Shown: positions 45,641 through 59,017 of the stretch, piece by piece
Layout of the letters: the number at the start of each line of letters is the position of its first letter
Position numbering within the stretch: the stretch's first letter is position 1
NCBI RefSeq assembly: GCF_965638725.1
Contig: NC_134949.1
Span: 41,072,151-41,136,150, forward strand
Length of the DNA stretch: 64,000 bases
Source: Aptenodytes patagonicus
Taxonomy: Eukaryota; Chordata; Aves; Sphenisciformes; Spheniscidae
Direction of reading: 5' to 3'
Position numbers and translations under genes: made by a program
Notes under the pieces: generated by a model
Seen by the model: only the letters and a program-made list of their open reading frames with translations
The model's database searches: none
Told to the model about the DNA's origin: nothing

Positions 45641-48600
45641 TTATAAAACTGTGCATCACTGCCCTCTCAATATGAAGACTGCCATATTCCAAGTCACGCA
45701 TTCTTTACCAATGGAGTAATAGAATTAACAGTATTTAAAAATAATCACATGTAACACTGCAGAGACCTTAAGTGCTAAACTAGTGGCGTCTGTGACCAGA
45801 GAATTGGCATTTTCTACCGTGGTTAACAAAGCAATTACCAATGGCCTTTTTACATATTTTTCTTTAATGAGGAATAATATGCATGTAGAAAAGACCTACT
45901 TAAAGGCTTCATTTATATTCTTTTAAATCAGATCATTATTTAATAACTTATATACATTGTTGTTGGAATGGTATATGTTTTTGCAGCTCTTTGTATTTTG
46001 TGGTAGGTTGAATTGTATCACTTCTAAAATGCAAATTGATTTTTTTTAAATTAGCAGATATCTGAAGTAATATTTTTGCAGGGCCTCCACAAGCCTATAA
46101 CTGTCAACTACTTTGATATATTCTGTTCATCCTGTATGCCAAGCTGGTAAAATACATTGTAAATTACATTAAATATTTTATCTGCTTTTACAATTGCAGG
46201 TGCAGAAATATGTACATCAGTCTTGTCAGTGGTTGTGAAGTGAATAAGTCAGTGAAAGATGCAAGCTTTTCACGTGTACTGTTGAATTGCTCATTCTATT
46301 CCCCCTACCTGAAAACAGCTTTTTTTTGCTACATTCATAGCTACAGCATTTATTTAAGCCTTTTCTGGCAAGCAGCAGTATTTAGACTATCCCTTTAGTG
46401 GGAAGAGAATGCTTCCTTAGACTGCTGTTTAACATCGAGGTGTTTGACTCCCAGCTAAAACAGTTAGCGCATGCATATATCTTGCCTCTGCAGTTACTTT
46501 GGCCTCTCAGAATATCCCCAGAAAGTCAAAGCAACTTTAGCCCTCATCTATCTGGTATCCAGTAAACCAGATGCATGGGAAACTCTTAAGCTGCATTAAT
46601 ACATTTGTGTCCCAAGACAGCGTTATAAACTATTAATGACATAATTTTTTTCCCTGTATTGTAGGGCTTGAGTGAACAAATGAATTGGCATTAACTAGAA
46701 CTGCTTCTGATTTGGAGGGATTAAATGGAAGATATGAAACTTGTCAGATGTAATTGTAACTTTGGGAATATTAGACAGAACTTACTCCTGACTTGCTCTT
46801 TCTCTTGTAAAGCGTTTTGAAGCCCACTTAAGTTTTGGGAGGAGGGTTTTCAGAAAAAGTGTATAAACTATTATTGCTATAAAGGAACACAAATGGTGGT
46901 AGCTGAAACTTCAAAATGTTTTGTGCTTTGACTTTTTTACTTAAGTTGTCATGCTTGGAAAAACAGTAAAGGTGATGTCTATGACAAAATAGAATATTCC
47001 TTGGCCTTCCTTTTTCTGAAGGGTAGACTTAGTGTTGCATATGAATGCATTGAATGGTGTGGGTATGTTCCGATGCGCAAAAGGAGTAGTAGGAACTAAT
47101 CAGTCTGTGTAAGAGAAGTGTGCTGTCTTCAATCTGATTTTTATTTTCTCTGAAATAGATGGCTTTGATACAGACTGGTCCTGGTGCATTTTTTCCCCCT
47201 TCTGCCTAAACTGTGGTGTAGATACTTTCTCTTAAGCTACCGTTGCTGTGTTCTTCTGACATGATTGTATGTATGATGGACAAAGGTGATCTGTTCATGC
47301 TAGTGAATATAAGGTTTCTTGGTTGCACAGCGCTTTGGTATGAATCTAAAATTCATGATTATATGTGTGTATATATAGCAACACCATTAAGTTAACATTC
47401 TCATACTATATTTAACTTAACAGTGAGCCTTGCCAAAGCTGAAAAACAGGTCAGTTTGATCTAAAACCAGTACCTTCAAATCCATACAGTTAAATGAAAG
47501 TCAGTCTTGTAAGTGATACAATATTGATATGAGGAGTGAAATTGGCAAGACTCTGTGTTGGAGACTGGAATCTCCTCATAATAGGAGTTCCAGTTTTTTT
47601 AATTCAAATTTCATTTTTTGCAGAGATGGAAAAAACAAACAACCCAACCTCAACTAGACTTGATAAGCAGATGAGTCATGAGGGCTTACCTACACCAGAG
47701 CATACGTGTTCTCTCCAGAGCAGAGCTTTTTCCACTTTGTTGAAGTGGACAGATGCAATTTTGGTCTGGAAATTAATACTAGTGTTTACCCAAGAGAATG
47801 TTACATTTGACTACTTTGAAGTAAAAGCGGTGTGTAGAATATATCTTTTTGCCTGCGCTAAAGAGTTTTTCTTTAGTGTATTCTGTGGTAGGGGCATTCT
47901 GTGTGACTTCTGTCAATTACAAAACTAACAAAGCCATGTTGACAGTAACTCTTAAGTCTCTTGCAAAACTAAAACTATTACTACTGAGAACTTAAGTGGG
48001 GGGTAAGGAAGCTTAGTTTTGTATGATTAAAAAGGTTCTGGTTGCTATTAGAAAATTTTTTTTTTTAAATAAATTCTCAGAAGTTACTTCTCTTAAGCTA
48101 CAGCCTGAAAACTAGTCTCTGGAAACCTTCCTGTTTAAGCTGCAGTTTGGTTGGACTTTATTTATGGAACTTAAAACCTGTGCTTAGCAGGGTATCATTA
48201 TATTACCTTACAAAAGAAGTATAGCTTCATGAAGTCAGGGAAGTTGGTTTCCAAGACAAGTAAAAATGTTATGGGTTGTTTAGACTGATTAACAAAAGAC
48301 TTCAGTTATTCATTGTCAGCGGACAAAATACAACAGTTCCAGGAAAAAGCAACTTTATTGAAGATACCTAGAGTGTTCTTTGCATTGAATATATAGGAAA
48401 GCACAGATAGCTTGGTTTTCAATATTTGAGCAGGATCTTATGCAAGTAACCTGGTATTACTACTGTGTGGCTTGGTTTTCAAGGGTCTTAGATTCCAGCA
48501 AATGCATCTAGATTGCCTGGTTTGTATGTCTTAAGGAAAACTGTTTTCTTGTTGCTAACTTCTGTTGCTGAAAACAAGTAAGCTAGTTTTCATTCTTCTG

Positions 48601-48880
48601 AGAAGAGTGCAAGAGAACAACTACGTCTGTCTTTAGAAAGTACCTCTATTGTGGGATGCATAGAACCAGCCAGACACCTGCTACAGCATGTAAGTCAACA
48701 TTGAGCACACTTCCTCAGTGTAAATCTTGGCAAAGGTTACTTGTATGCTATAATAAAAAAGGTCTAACTTACTACAAATACCTTTCTAAAACAACATTTA
48801 AGTACTTGCTTACAGTCTTGCTGCTGCTGCTATGAAAATTTATCACTTGCTGAAATAAAATCTAGCAAACTAAAGTCCAA
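45641..48880 (+). other. RAB21: RAB21 3' UTR (extent inferred)
   Basis: AT-rich and free of recognised repeats. Candidate poly(A) signals are ATTAAA at 46168 and AATAAA at 48068, 48752 and 48854. The last pair is the most likely distal end by clustering, but nothing in the sequence decides it. Open frames here (for example 47536-47928) have no family resemblance. Confidence 0.45.
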
Positions 48881-51800
48881 ACACTTTAATGCAGCAGTAT
48901 GTATCTGTTAGGAGTTATTTACGGACACTGCCTTATTGCACTTGGACTATAGTTCAGAAATTATAAAAGACCAGATAGACTGATTCAGGTAAGGACACTA
49001 ATAAATTCAGATGTGTAGTACTTGGAGATGAGTGTAACTAGCTGTAAAGATTGGGGTGATGACTTCATCTGGCTTGCAGTGATCTCGCATATGGTTCCAA
49101 GATAGGGACATCCAAAGTCCAGATGAACTGAATCGGCTGGTCTCTTGAAGCAGTCAAGTAATTAAGTGTTGCCTTGATTACATGCTTTTCTTCAGTGTTT
49201 GCACATTGTGGACAAGCATTCTTGCTTACTACCACATTAAAAAGTATCCCTTAGCCCTTTTTATCCTGCCACTTTTGTTGTTCTAGGTGTTTAACTTGCA
49301 TCTCTGCCTACAGCTCTTGAAGAACCTAGTAATTCAATTTCTACTTCAGATTCCAAGCCAGATGAAAAAAGCTTTGCAAAAGGGTATGAGGTCATGGAAG
49401 GTGGTTGGAGCTCAAATGGAGTTCCCTGAAAATGTTGGATGCTGTCAGAAAAAACAGTTTAAAGAAGGCAAGAGGAATGGGAGTCCTGCTTGAGGACAAA
49501 TGGAGGTCAGGAATCTCAACAAGCTGAAAGCAGTTAAGTGGTATGAATGATAGAGTATGGGAATAAGAGTTGGAGCCAGCCACCTCTGTTTTCTGCTTTT
49601 TGTGGAAGGAAAAGGAGAAGTAGAAAGAAAAAGGCAAGCAGGAAAAACTGAAGATGCTGGGAGTGAGGTGCGGAGTTAACCACTGCTTGGTGGAGTTGCT
49701 AGTGTGTCTTCTCAGCAATGGTAGTTGCCTAATGCAAGACTTAGAAGATTACTTCCTAGGTTGTTTTCCTAGGTTGTTTTTTCCTTCTGTGAAATACCAT
49801 TTTTGCTTCACTAAAGAGAATACAACTAACTTTGAACAGGCTTTCAGACACAATACTAACCTACTAAAAGCTTGATTAGAATATGCTAATTTATGAGCTA
49901 TTTACAATTAACTGACTTCGTTAATCTTAATTTGCATCAAAGCTTAGGATATTTTTCCTGACAAGTCAGGAAATATATTTTGCAGTGAGGATAACTTTTC
50001 CTACAGTTGTGTCAAGGAGTTGCAGATGAAGACCAAGATCCTTGGCACCAGTTGCTGCACAAGCTCAACAAAGACAGACCTAAAACTAGCTCTCTTTTAA
50101 CTGTGCTGAGCACTGTTGCTCATGCTACTCTTTGGGGGATTCTGCTCAACGCCAGGATTTTTCCTCTGTTTAGGACAAACCTGTGCATCTCAGTGATGTA
50201 GCTGTCTACTGAATTAAGCCTTTTTCTATAATAATAACAACGTGTACTCTTGCATTTTTGGAGCTGTCATTGGCCACTGTATTGAGCAGAATGAGATGGA
50301 TAAATGGTTTTGAGAGTTGTGGAGAATCTGGAATGTTTCTTGTCTTGAGATGTCTTGAAAAGTGAGAATCTATGAAATTGTCACCATTATGACAAAGGTA
50401 TTTATTCTGTCCAAGATAACTGAAAATATTTTGGCTTGGAGGAAGTCTTACTGTAACCTGATGAAAATGATAAATTGCTCTACTTCCAAAATGAATACTT
50501 CAAGCTGATCTCTTTTGATTCTTAATTTTTTTTCTAAGACTTAAGTTTACCAAACTTGGCCAAAACATTCAATTGATTGGCATGTTCTACAGCCCTAAAA
50601 TAATGTCTGTGACTGTAGGGAGGAGCTGTGTACTCATTCATATTCCACTGGATAGTTTGGAGCTTTGATTGTATTTATTCAGTACCAGGATGTTGAAAGA
50701 TAGACTGCAAAAATAATTGTTTCCATCTATTTCCACTGCTCTGTGCACCCAGGCAAGCAGCATGACCTGATGCAGCTGCAGAGTGAATGTGGAAGAGAGG
50801 GACAGAAGCCCTCTTTTCTGCTTGTTGGCTGCACTGATCCTTGTTGTTAATGAATTACTACTACAGGAAACTTTCCCTGCTGGAGATCCCCCTGTACAAG
50901 AAAAGAAACGTTGTCCGCTTGCTTCTCTAGCTCTTCTCAACAGTGATAGGTACTACAGCAGTAATACCCAGTTCCTTTCAGTTTGAGAACATTGTTTTTT
51001 GTCAAGAGGAGCTTTTCTTACTTCTTGACAAGTCATTTTTTCCCAGTGTATCTAGTCTCACTGATCTCTTGCAAGGGGTTTTAATACTTCATTGTAGGTC
51101 ACCTAGAAGCAATGCAATTTGAAAGTATGACAACAAAAGATGATGAGTAGCAGTATTGCAACAATCTTCCCCAGCAATTGGTCATATCCTGCCTCCAAAC
51201 CAGTGAAGAGAGAAAATTGGAAGTTTAATGGTGAATTCTTGCTGCCTCGGGTACCTGACTCCTGATTCTTGGATACTGGAAGTAACCTTGAAGAAATCAA
51301 AGTCAAGAGGATTGGAGAGAGCAAGGACTACTTTATCATCTGTTGCCAAGTAGTTGAGATCCTGTGATGGATCCAAACTCATGTAACATCTCTTTTGAGC
51401 TGTTGAAACTGTTAAACTGCAGACCCTTCTTCAAGTTAACCATTGCTCCATTCTGAAAGGTCAACGAATTTGGGACTCACAGTGGAAGAGAACGAGTGGT
51501 TTCTTTTTTTCAGAACAGGAAACAAGAAACTGCCTAATCAGGCTTTTCTTAGCGAAGGGAGAAGAGGAAAGCACTTGATACCTGAAGATTTAAGTGCTGT
51601 CAGTGCTATTTGATAATACAGGCATTATAATGATTGTCTTACTGGATTTTTCTCATCAGATAAGCTCATTGAGCTTATCAGGCTCAATCAAATAGTATAC
51701 TTTTCTTTGAACCCAGAGAAGATGTTAGCAGGGCAAAAGCCAACACTGAAGAGGACACAGCATTTATAATACCAGGTAACTTGACATTGTCAAATGCTGT

Positions 51801-54800
51801 AGGAATATTTTATTTGGCATTTGTGGATAAAAGAAATTTTGAAAAAACATATTAAAAAACAGTATCTAGCAGAGGCTTCACAAACCTTAACTTTCCCAGT
51901 CCATTGCTGCAGCTGGAGTTCTTAAATACATCTTAAGAGTACTTTATATACCAGTGCACTTGCATGAAGATAGTTCTGTGACAAATTAATTCCAAATGAT
52001 CAATCAACTAAAGAAAGAAGAACTTCTTTAGCATGACTGCTATTCTATCAGTGCCTAATACTAAAAGTGAAAATGCATGTAAGTGGAAATGGATCAATAG
52101 AAAGGGGAAAAATGTATACTGAAAATCAATACAAGAAAACAGCTGGAAACTCTTGTTACTGTCATATCTGAAAATTGTTATATCTTACATTTATTAAGTC
52201 AGAGAATTTGAAATTTGATGAACAGCCTGTAATAAAGTGGCCCTGAAAATTACTGGAGGCTGGTGGCAGTGGCCTGGCTTACGAAGAGATTTGGTAAAAA
52301 CTGAGACTGCAGCGTTTTTTTGTTACAAATACAGTAACAAATTTCTGAACCCATCTGAGTATGATGTGATGAAAGGTGGCTTTAAGATGCCAAACCAGGC
52401 TCAGCGAGGTTGCTCTATGTTATGCTAGCGCATACCCCAGACTGTAGCATGAGCCAGCACCCATCAAAATGCAGCTTTGATTCTCAAAACTGGTCTTGGG
52501 CAGCCCAGAACAGTTCATGAGGAAGAAGCTGTTGCTGTTGAACCACGTTTGCCAGTTTAATGATAGCCCTGAGCACACTGCCTGTATGCTAAGGGAGCAG
52601 CAAAACCAAGTTAAACGTGCAACCAAGGCTCAAGAATGGGAATTGTCCACCAATTATGTGTTTGTATCCTACTGGTGTCCTACCTGCACAATAAATGTAC
52701 ACGCTTTCCTAGCGAAAATTGCTGTTCAGCTGATCCTGTGGACTTGAACTGGATGGACATTGTGAGTGAAAACAGCAAGCAACAGGAAAAGCAGGGCAAG
52801 ATAAGGGGAGTTTGCACAGTTTCTGCTTTGGCTGTTCTTAGCCCTTTCACTTACTTGCACTTTTAAAAAATCAATAGCTATATCGTACTATCTTTGTGTC
52901 AGAAAGTGTATTTTCTATTTGATGAGAATTTTTTGGTCAAGAAAGAAAAATCTTAAGAGCTTTTTCGAGTAAATGTAGTTCCTTCACAGATTCAGTCTTT
53001 CCAAAGTCTGTCAGCATCTCATTAAATGGGGCTATATTAAATAGTGAAGAGCAAGTGTGCTGCCTGTAGTTACATGATGCAATTGGAGTCCTATGGTGAA
53101 TGTTTCAAATAGCAAGAGGCAGCAGAGCATCCAATGCACCTCTGATTGCCAGTCTACTTTCCCATTGTTTTGTGACATAGAGTAATTGCAAAACAATCCT
53201 CAGCCGTAAGATGTGCCCATTCTGGTTAGAGAAGTTGGTTTGAGGCTTAAAATGACACTAAACTGTACTTTGATTGGAGACCTCAAGGAAATCTTGACCA
53301 TCCTTGCAGTATGTGAATACTGCAGTGCTTGGCACCATGGGACACTGATTCTTTTTCAGGGACTTAGGGATTTCAGCTTGTATGGGAAATGGAGTGATCT
53401 CTGAAGTGGACTATGATGGCAAGTTGAGAGAAGGAAGTATTGTGTTAGTAACATAGACCCATCCTTAGCATTGCTTTTTGAATGGCTGGGATGAAATACA
53501 GCATTGACTACCCCCACCCTAAAACAATTGTTCTATTAGTTTCCTGCTCTTTCCAGGAAATGTTGCCTGTTGGCGGTGTTGTAATGCCTATGTAGAAGTG
53601 ATGGGGTTACTTGTCTTTGTTTTCTGCATTCCAAACTCTGGCAATACTAGTCTGTGCCAATTAGCAAACAACAGATCAGTTTCTGTTTAGTCATCACTCT
53701 TGGATAGCTTCCAACTAGTCTCTCTGGAGGCTGATGAAATCATGCATCTCTCCTTGCATGACAAATGCAGAGCATTTCCTGTTGGTGTCTGCTCGGCTGC
53801 TTTTATATTTAAAAAATAAGTTTCTTGTCCCACTGAGAGAACAAAGCTATTGTAAACTTGTGATCAGTTGTACCAACTGTAATGTTTTCTTATGACAAAT
53901 CTTGTATGTTTTGGGTTGTTTCATATTCTGGAATTCCATTAATACTTGATATGCATAGATAAAAAATACCAGGTTCACAAACAGGAACTCACAGCTGTGG
54001 TTATGGATATACAAAATGTGACCTAGTGCAAATACTTGAAGAAAGCTCATCATCCAGTGTACTGCCTTCATGTCTTGTTACATCTCCATGCCTTTACAAT
54101 CTAAATACAAATAAATGCTGCTGGGGAATGGGATTTCCTTCCTTTTAATTTCAGTCTGTGTGTACTTAATTTCTTTGTCCCTACCCTTGTCTAACCTTGT
54201 GGCAGAAGGCAGCCAAGCGTGGAACATTACTGTACCTGCATTAAGGTTTTTTTATGTTTTCTTAGAGGAACAGGTTAGAAAGGCTATCATATCTTCATTT
54301 CTCAGGTTTGACATTGAGGTAGAGACAATTAGTGAGTAGAGAAGATCCCCTGGTCCAAGGGGCTACATCGTTGCTGGTAAATAAATTAGGCCAGGGTGCA
54401 TAAGGAGCTGTGGCCTTGAGAGCAACTGGCACAGTACAGCTTTCGTCCAGGTGGCTAAGTCCTCTTCTGCCCTTTGAGTCATGTTTACGTGCTGCCTGCT
54501 TGAAGTGGCTGTGCTGTTCCCCACACTGCATCTAGGTATTAGTCTGAGAAACCTTAAATTGCATGGCTGTAGTTATAGAAAAGAGCACACTAATGATTAA
54601 ACAGCCAGGCTGACTAGGTCAGTACCCCAGGCTTACACGTTGACTTGAATGGATGCAGCCAGAGTCTGATCTCCCTCCTGCTCTCCTAATTGTGGAGTAG
54701 GATAGGAGGATTCTTTTTTTTTTTTTACATTTTCCTCTCGTATGTGGAAAACGAGAGCACGTGACAGCTAAATCCTGGGATATCTCCTTTATTGTCTATA

Positions 54801-55644
54801 ATATAATTCACTCTGAGGACTGGTACCTCTTAGAATATGAGGAACTCAAGAGAAGCCTGGTCTGCAGCTTCCTCCTGGGTGGTTCTGCTGTCCAGGACAG
54901 CACCCCATTTACTGTCTGCTCGTGATCTGTGACAAACTGGAGTAGCCTGGAAAAATTGTGGGTTGTATATGTCAAAGCAAGGCTTAGAATATATCAATTT
55001 CCTGTGAGCAGAAAAAAAGGTCAAAGGGAAAGATTATTTCTGGCACTGTTTACCTTTGTTTCTCTGCTGTTTTCTCTGGGGTTTTTGTTTGTACAAATTA
55101 AGCCTGTGATGGAAGGACTTGACAGAATCCGCACTTGTCTTGCGTGGGTCAGGTTTTCATGTGGTTGAGCATGTGGGTGGCTGACACTTCTGAATACAGG
55201 AATGGATCTTGGAACTCTGCTGAAATAGCTGAGTGAACAACAATAGCAGCTGCTGCAGCTCTTGGCATAGCGATAATAGCTATGCTTGCAGCTGTGACAG
55301 CAACAGAAACCACAGGAAAGCCAGGAACACTTTCTGGTTGCACACTCGGTGCTGGCTGGGGTGCTGTGACTACCTTTATGGGGCAGAAGATGCTTTATTA
55401 GAACAGATGGCTACTTAAAATCCAATGAAGAGTGAGCCACCAGGCTGAAGATACCCTCCTTAGATTCCCATCTGTGTAGTGTGCGAAGGGTTGGACTTTA
55501 ACATAGAGCTATAGACTGCCCCATTATTTTCTTAACGGGCTTATGGAAAAGGGAGAGGAACGTGCCAGCACTATGTCAGCCTGTGGAACTTGGTGTTGTG
55601 CATCATTCGGGTTTGTAAACTGAAATAACGTAACGCACTATTAC
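48881..55644. other. Intergenic, nothing named
   Basis: 6.8 kb of mostly unique sequence. It may include further RAB21 3' UTR. A perfect 9-bp inverted repeat with a 3-base loop lies at 51659-51679. Open frames are short and unlike known families. Confidence 0.45.
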
Positions 55645-56342
55645 AGGCTGGGGACCGACTGGCTGGAAAGCAGCTTTGCAGAGAAGGACCGGAGTGTCGT
55701 GCTGCACAACAAGTTGGCTATGAGCCAGCAAAGAAGGCCAGCGGCATCCTGGGCTGCATCAGGAAGAGCATTGCCAGCAGGCTGAGGGAGGTGATCCTTC
55801 CCCTCAGCCCTGGTGAGAGGCTTCCCGAGTGCTGGGTCTAGTGCTGGGCTCCCCAGTACAACAGAGACATGGACGTCCCGGAGTGAGGCCTGTGAAGGGC
55901 TATCAAAGGTAGAGACTGGACCATCTGTCATATGAAGAGTGGCTGATAGAGCTGGGACTGTTCAGTCTCGAGAAGGCGCAGGGGATCTTGTCAACGTTTA
56001 AAAATACATTATGTGAGGGAGTGAAGAAGGTGGAGCTGGACTCTTTCAGTGGTGTCCAGTGAAAGGACAAGATGAAACGGACATGTTGAAGTACAAGAAA
56101 TGCCATTTAAGTATAAGAAAAATCTTTTTTACTCTAAGGGTGGCCAAACACTGGAATAGGTTGCCCCAGAAGGTTGTGGTGTCTCTATCCTTGGAGATAC
56201 TCAAAGCCTAACTGGACAAGGCCCGGAACAATCTGATCTGTTCTGCTCTGCAATCTGATTTGCAGTCTGCTCTGGGCAGGAGGGTTGGACTAGATGATCT
56301 CTAACGGTCCCTGCCAACCTCAACCTTTCTGTGATCCTGTGA
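55645..56342 (+). mobile_element. Decayed CR1 LINE, 3' half
   Basis: Recognisable CR1 ORF2 C-terminal text in broken frames (for example the codons around GILGCIRKSIASR at 55740-55795 and the WNRLPQKVV-like block near 56150-56180) and a CR1 3' end (GGTTGGACTAGATGATCTC near 56284, CTTTCTGTGATCCTGTGAT at the end). Many stops and indels: an old copy of a subfamily distinct from the young ones. Confidence 0.88.
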
Positions 56343-58949
56343 TATTGCAACCTGATAGCAAAGAGTCATTTTGCTCTCCATTTTGAATAATGATATGCTT
56401 ATTGTTATGCAATGATAGTTTGCAAAAGAACAAGGGAGAAGGGCCCAAGAGGGGTGTCTGGTAGATTGGGCAACTAGCTAGTAAGTAGTCATATATCTCG
56501 TGGAGTAAATTGTTCTGTGGGACTGAGAGCTCTCTGAAACGCTCCTGCCTTCTTGACAGTGAGGCAAGCGGTGACTGGGACACTGAGAGCAGTGTGGTAG
56601 GACAGGAGACCCAGGAAGAGTCCTGTGGGACCCGTCGATCATTCACCAAAGCAACTTGGAGCAGAAACTCCTTTTCTATGTTTGGTGGAAGGAGAAGGGA
56701 GCTGCATTGAACACATCTCCCTCAAAGGAAAGTAAAGTCTCAATGCTAAGCCTGAGAAGTCTCAAGCTTAACTTTAAGGCACCTCTGAGAGAAGACTTCT
56801 CTGGGAAACAAAAAGAACAAGCCTGGTGGTTGTGAGAGAACTATCATTTAGTGAGGATTAATTTCAAACTCTAGGGGTGCAATTCAGTGGGACTGATACC
56901 AAGCTGTCATTGGTAGTAATACCAATGTCATTGGGAGTAATGGATGATTCCCAAGGATTGGAGTGGTCCTAAGGCCAGATGAGAAACAAATGCATTGAAT
57001 TTTAATGCTTTAAATAGATGACAAGTTGAAGATTAGTCCCTTGCCCTGTATGAATGGCACTCTTCCAATGACTTCACACGCATACTCTGGTATCATATAG
57101 TCCAGTGATGTTTTCCAACAAAGTTTTATTAACTTTGGAAATGTAAGCTTTAACTTATGTCCAGCAGTAATACAAATGGGATTTATCTTTTAATTCTTTA
57201 CTTAGTTGACAGCTCCTTCAGGTAATGCTGTGCTGCTCCCTGTTCTGGTTGCACAATAGGAGTGAAAGCTGTTCAGTTTGGGCTTGTTTCACGGCCTTTG
57301 AAGGCCACCTTTTCCTCTGTTATGGTGCTTCTTGGGAAATTCCCGAGAATCAAAGATTTAAAATATCTTTAAATAAAGATAAATATGTTTCTAACCATTC
57401 TTCCATTGGCATACAATGTTTCTCTGTAAAGCTGTTTTTCAGAATTACTTGTATGTTGCTTTTGCCGTGTACCTGTATATTTGCAAAATGATGGCTCCAT
57501 CTGCACGTACATTTTAAACTCTATATTTGAAGACTGAAGCAGCTTCTTTTCTTCATTCTAATCTCTTCCCTTCGAACTGCACGTTGAGTAGGGCTGGGCA
57601 CAATTCTAGATCCAAAGATCAGGAATGTTTTAAAGATAGGGTTTTAGTCAGGTCATTGTTTTTCCATGTTTTTTCTCAAGGCTTATCCAGAACTCCATGA
57701 TACTTCTATAAGCATTCAGGCTCCATTGAGCCTCAGGCATGTTCAAGTATTTACTGGTCAATGGTTTTTTAAAATTGTACCTTTCTTATACCTCTTGTCT
57801 TCTCCAAGTCTAGTCTCCAAAGTCCTAGCTGCTGCTTTCCTTAGGGAATAATGGAAAATAGTTATGTCTCTTTGGTCAGATTTTGAGCTACAACTCCCCA
57901 GTACAAACACTGATTACCTTAGCACAGGTCTGGCAACAATAACCAGTCCTAACAAATTAAATAACCTTTATCTAGATTAAAATGTTTAAGAAAATCAGTC
58001 TAGAAATAATTCACCATTTCCTGGATATTTTCACAGCTCCATCTCTTTCAAAAATTTATTCTGAGTTTCTCTCTGTTAGCCTGTCCCCTGCTAAGTGATC
58101 CTTTTCTCCCATCCTTCTTGTGAAGAGCACTTTTGCCGTTATTTACAGTCGTAGTTCCATGTCTGGCAAAGCGACTCTGATTTTGTGTATAGATACATAA
58201 ACCCATTGTGTTAAACCCCTTCTCCCCTCACAAGGGGTGTACAGTAGCTGTTCCTCACTGCTCACATCTTATGTGGCGTCTGCATCTTAGTATTCTCCAG
58301 TTCTCACTCAGTGTTTCTATTCTCACTGAGTGACTGTACAAATGAATACAGGAATGCTGGAAGCTTAAGTGAAAATGCATAGAGGAGCACAGGTTAGCAT
58401 TCAGTGAGCCTACAGATACACTGTAATTAACTGTTAATTAGCATGTTTTTAGCGATGGAAACACTGAAAGAAGAAACTTTTAGTAGCAGTAGTAGTATTA
58501 CCATAGTACCTTAAAAATCTCACAAAGGAACAAGACCCTGCTGTGCTAGATTCTTTAGCTTGGTCTCTAACTCAGGTAAGTAAGCGAATTTGAATGGTAG
58601 TCTCTTGAACTGGCTTGCCCTTAAATGACCAGATTCATTGAAAAGCAGCCATTAAGCCTCATTCAGGTCAGGAATAAACAAGATTTTTCAACCATCATCC
58701 GTGGAGAAAATGGAAAACACTTATCTTGCTCAGAGCAGGATCTTCTGTAAGCATGTCACACTGAGCATGTCTCCAACCACCATGCACTAGTTTTGGTCCT
58801 TTTTTCAGTCCTTCAGCTGAGAATCATGCTTCTCAGCTGATTGCAGGGTACCTCTGCAGTTGTGTTCCTGAGTCCGCCAAGAGGTCATATGCTCTGTCAC
58901 AGAGCAAAAGTGACCCTGAGCAATCTGACCTAACTACTAAATTTGTCCT
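56343..58949. other. Intergenic, nothing named
   Basis: 2.6 kb. The part 56450-56760 is less AT-rich and contains a 66-codon frame of unknown nature; the rest is unique AT-rich DNA. Confidence 0.4.
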
Positions 58950-59017
58950 GCTTTGAGTAGCGAGGTGGACCAGATGATGTACAAAAGTTCCTTCCAACCT
59001 AAATATTTTATGGTCAT
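58950..59017 (+). mobile_element. Small CR1 3'-end remnant
   Basis: About 70 bp matching the CR1 3' end pattern: GAGGTGGACCAGATGATG, then TTCCTTCCAACCTAAAT and a decayed tail. Short and old. Confidence 0.65.

Noticed and set aside
47536-47928. 130-codon frame after RAB21 as a separate gene
   Set aside because: Lies in the probable RAB21 3' UTR, has no homology I recognise and no promoter-type sequence.
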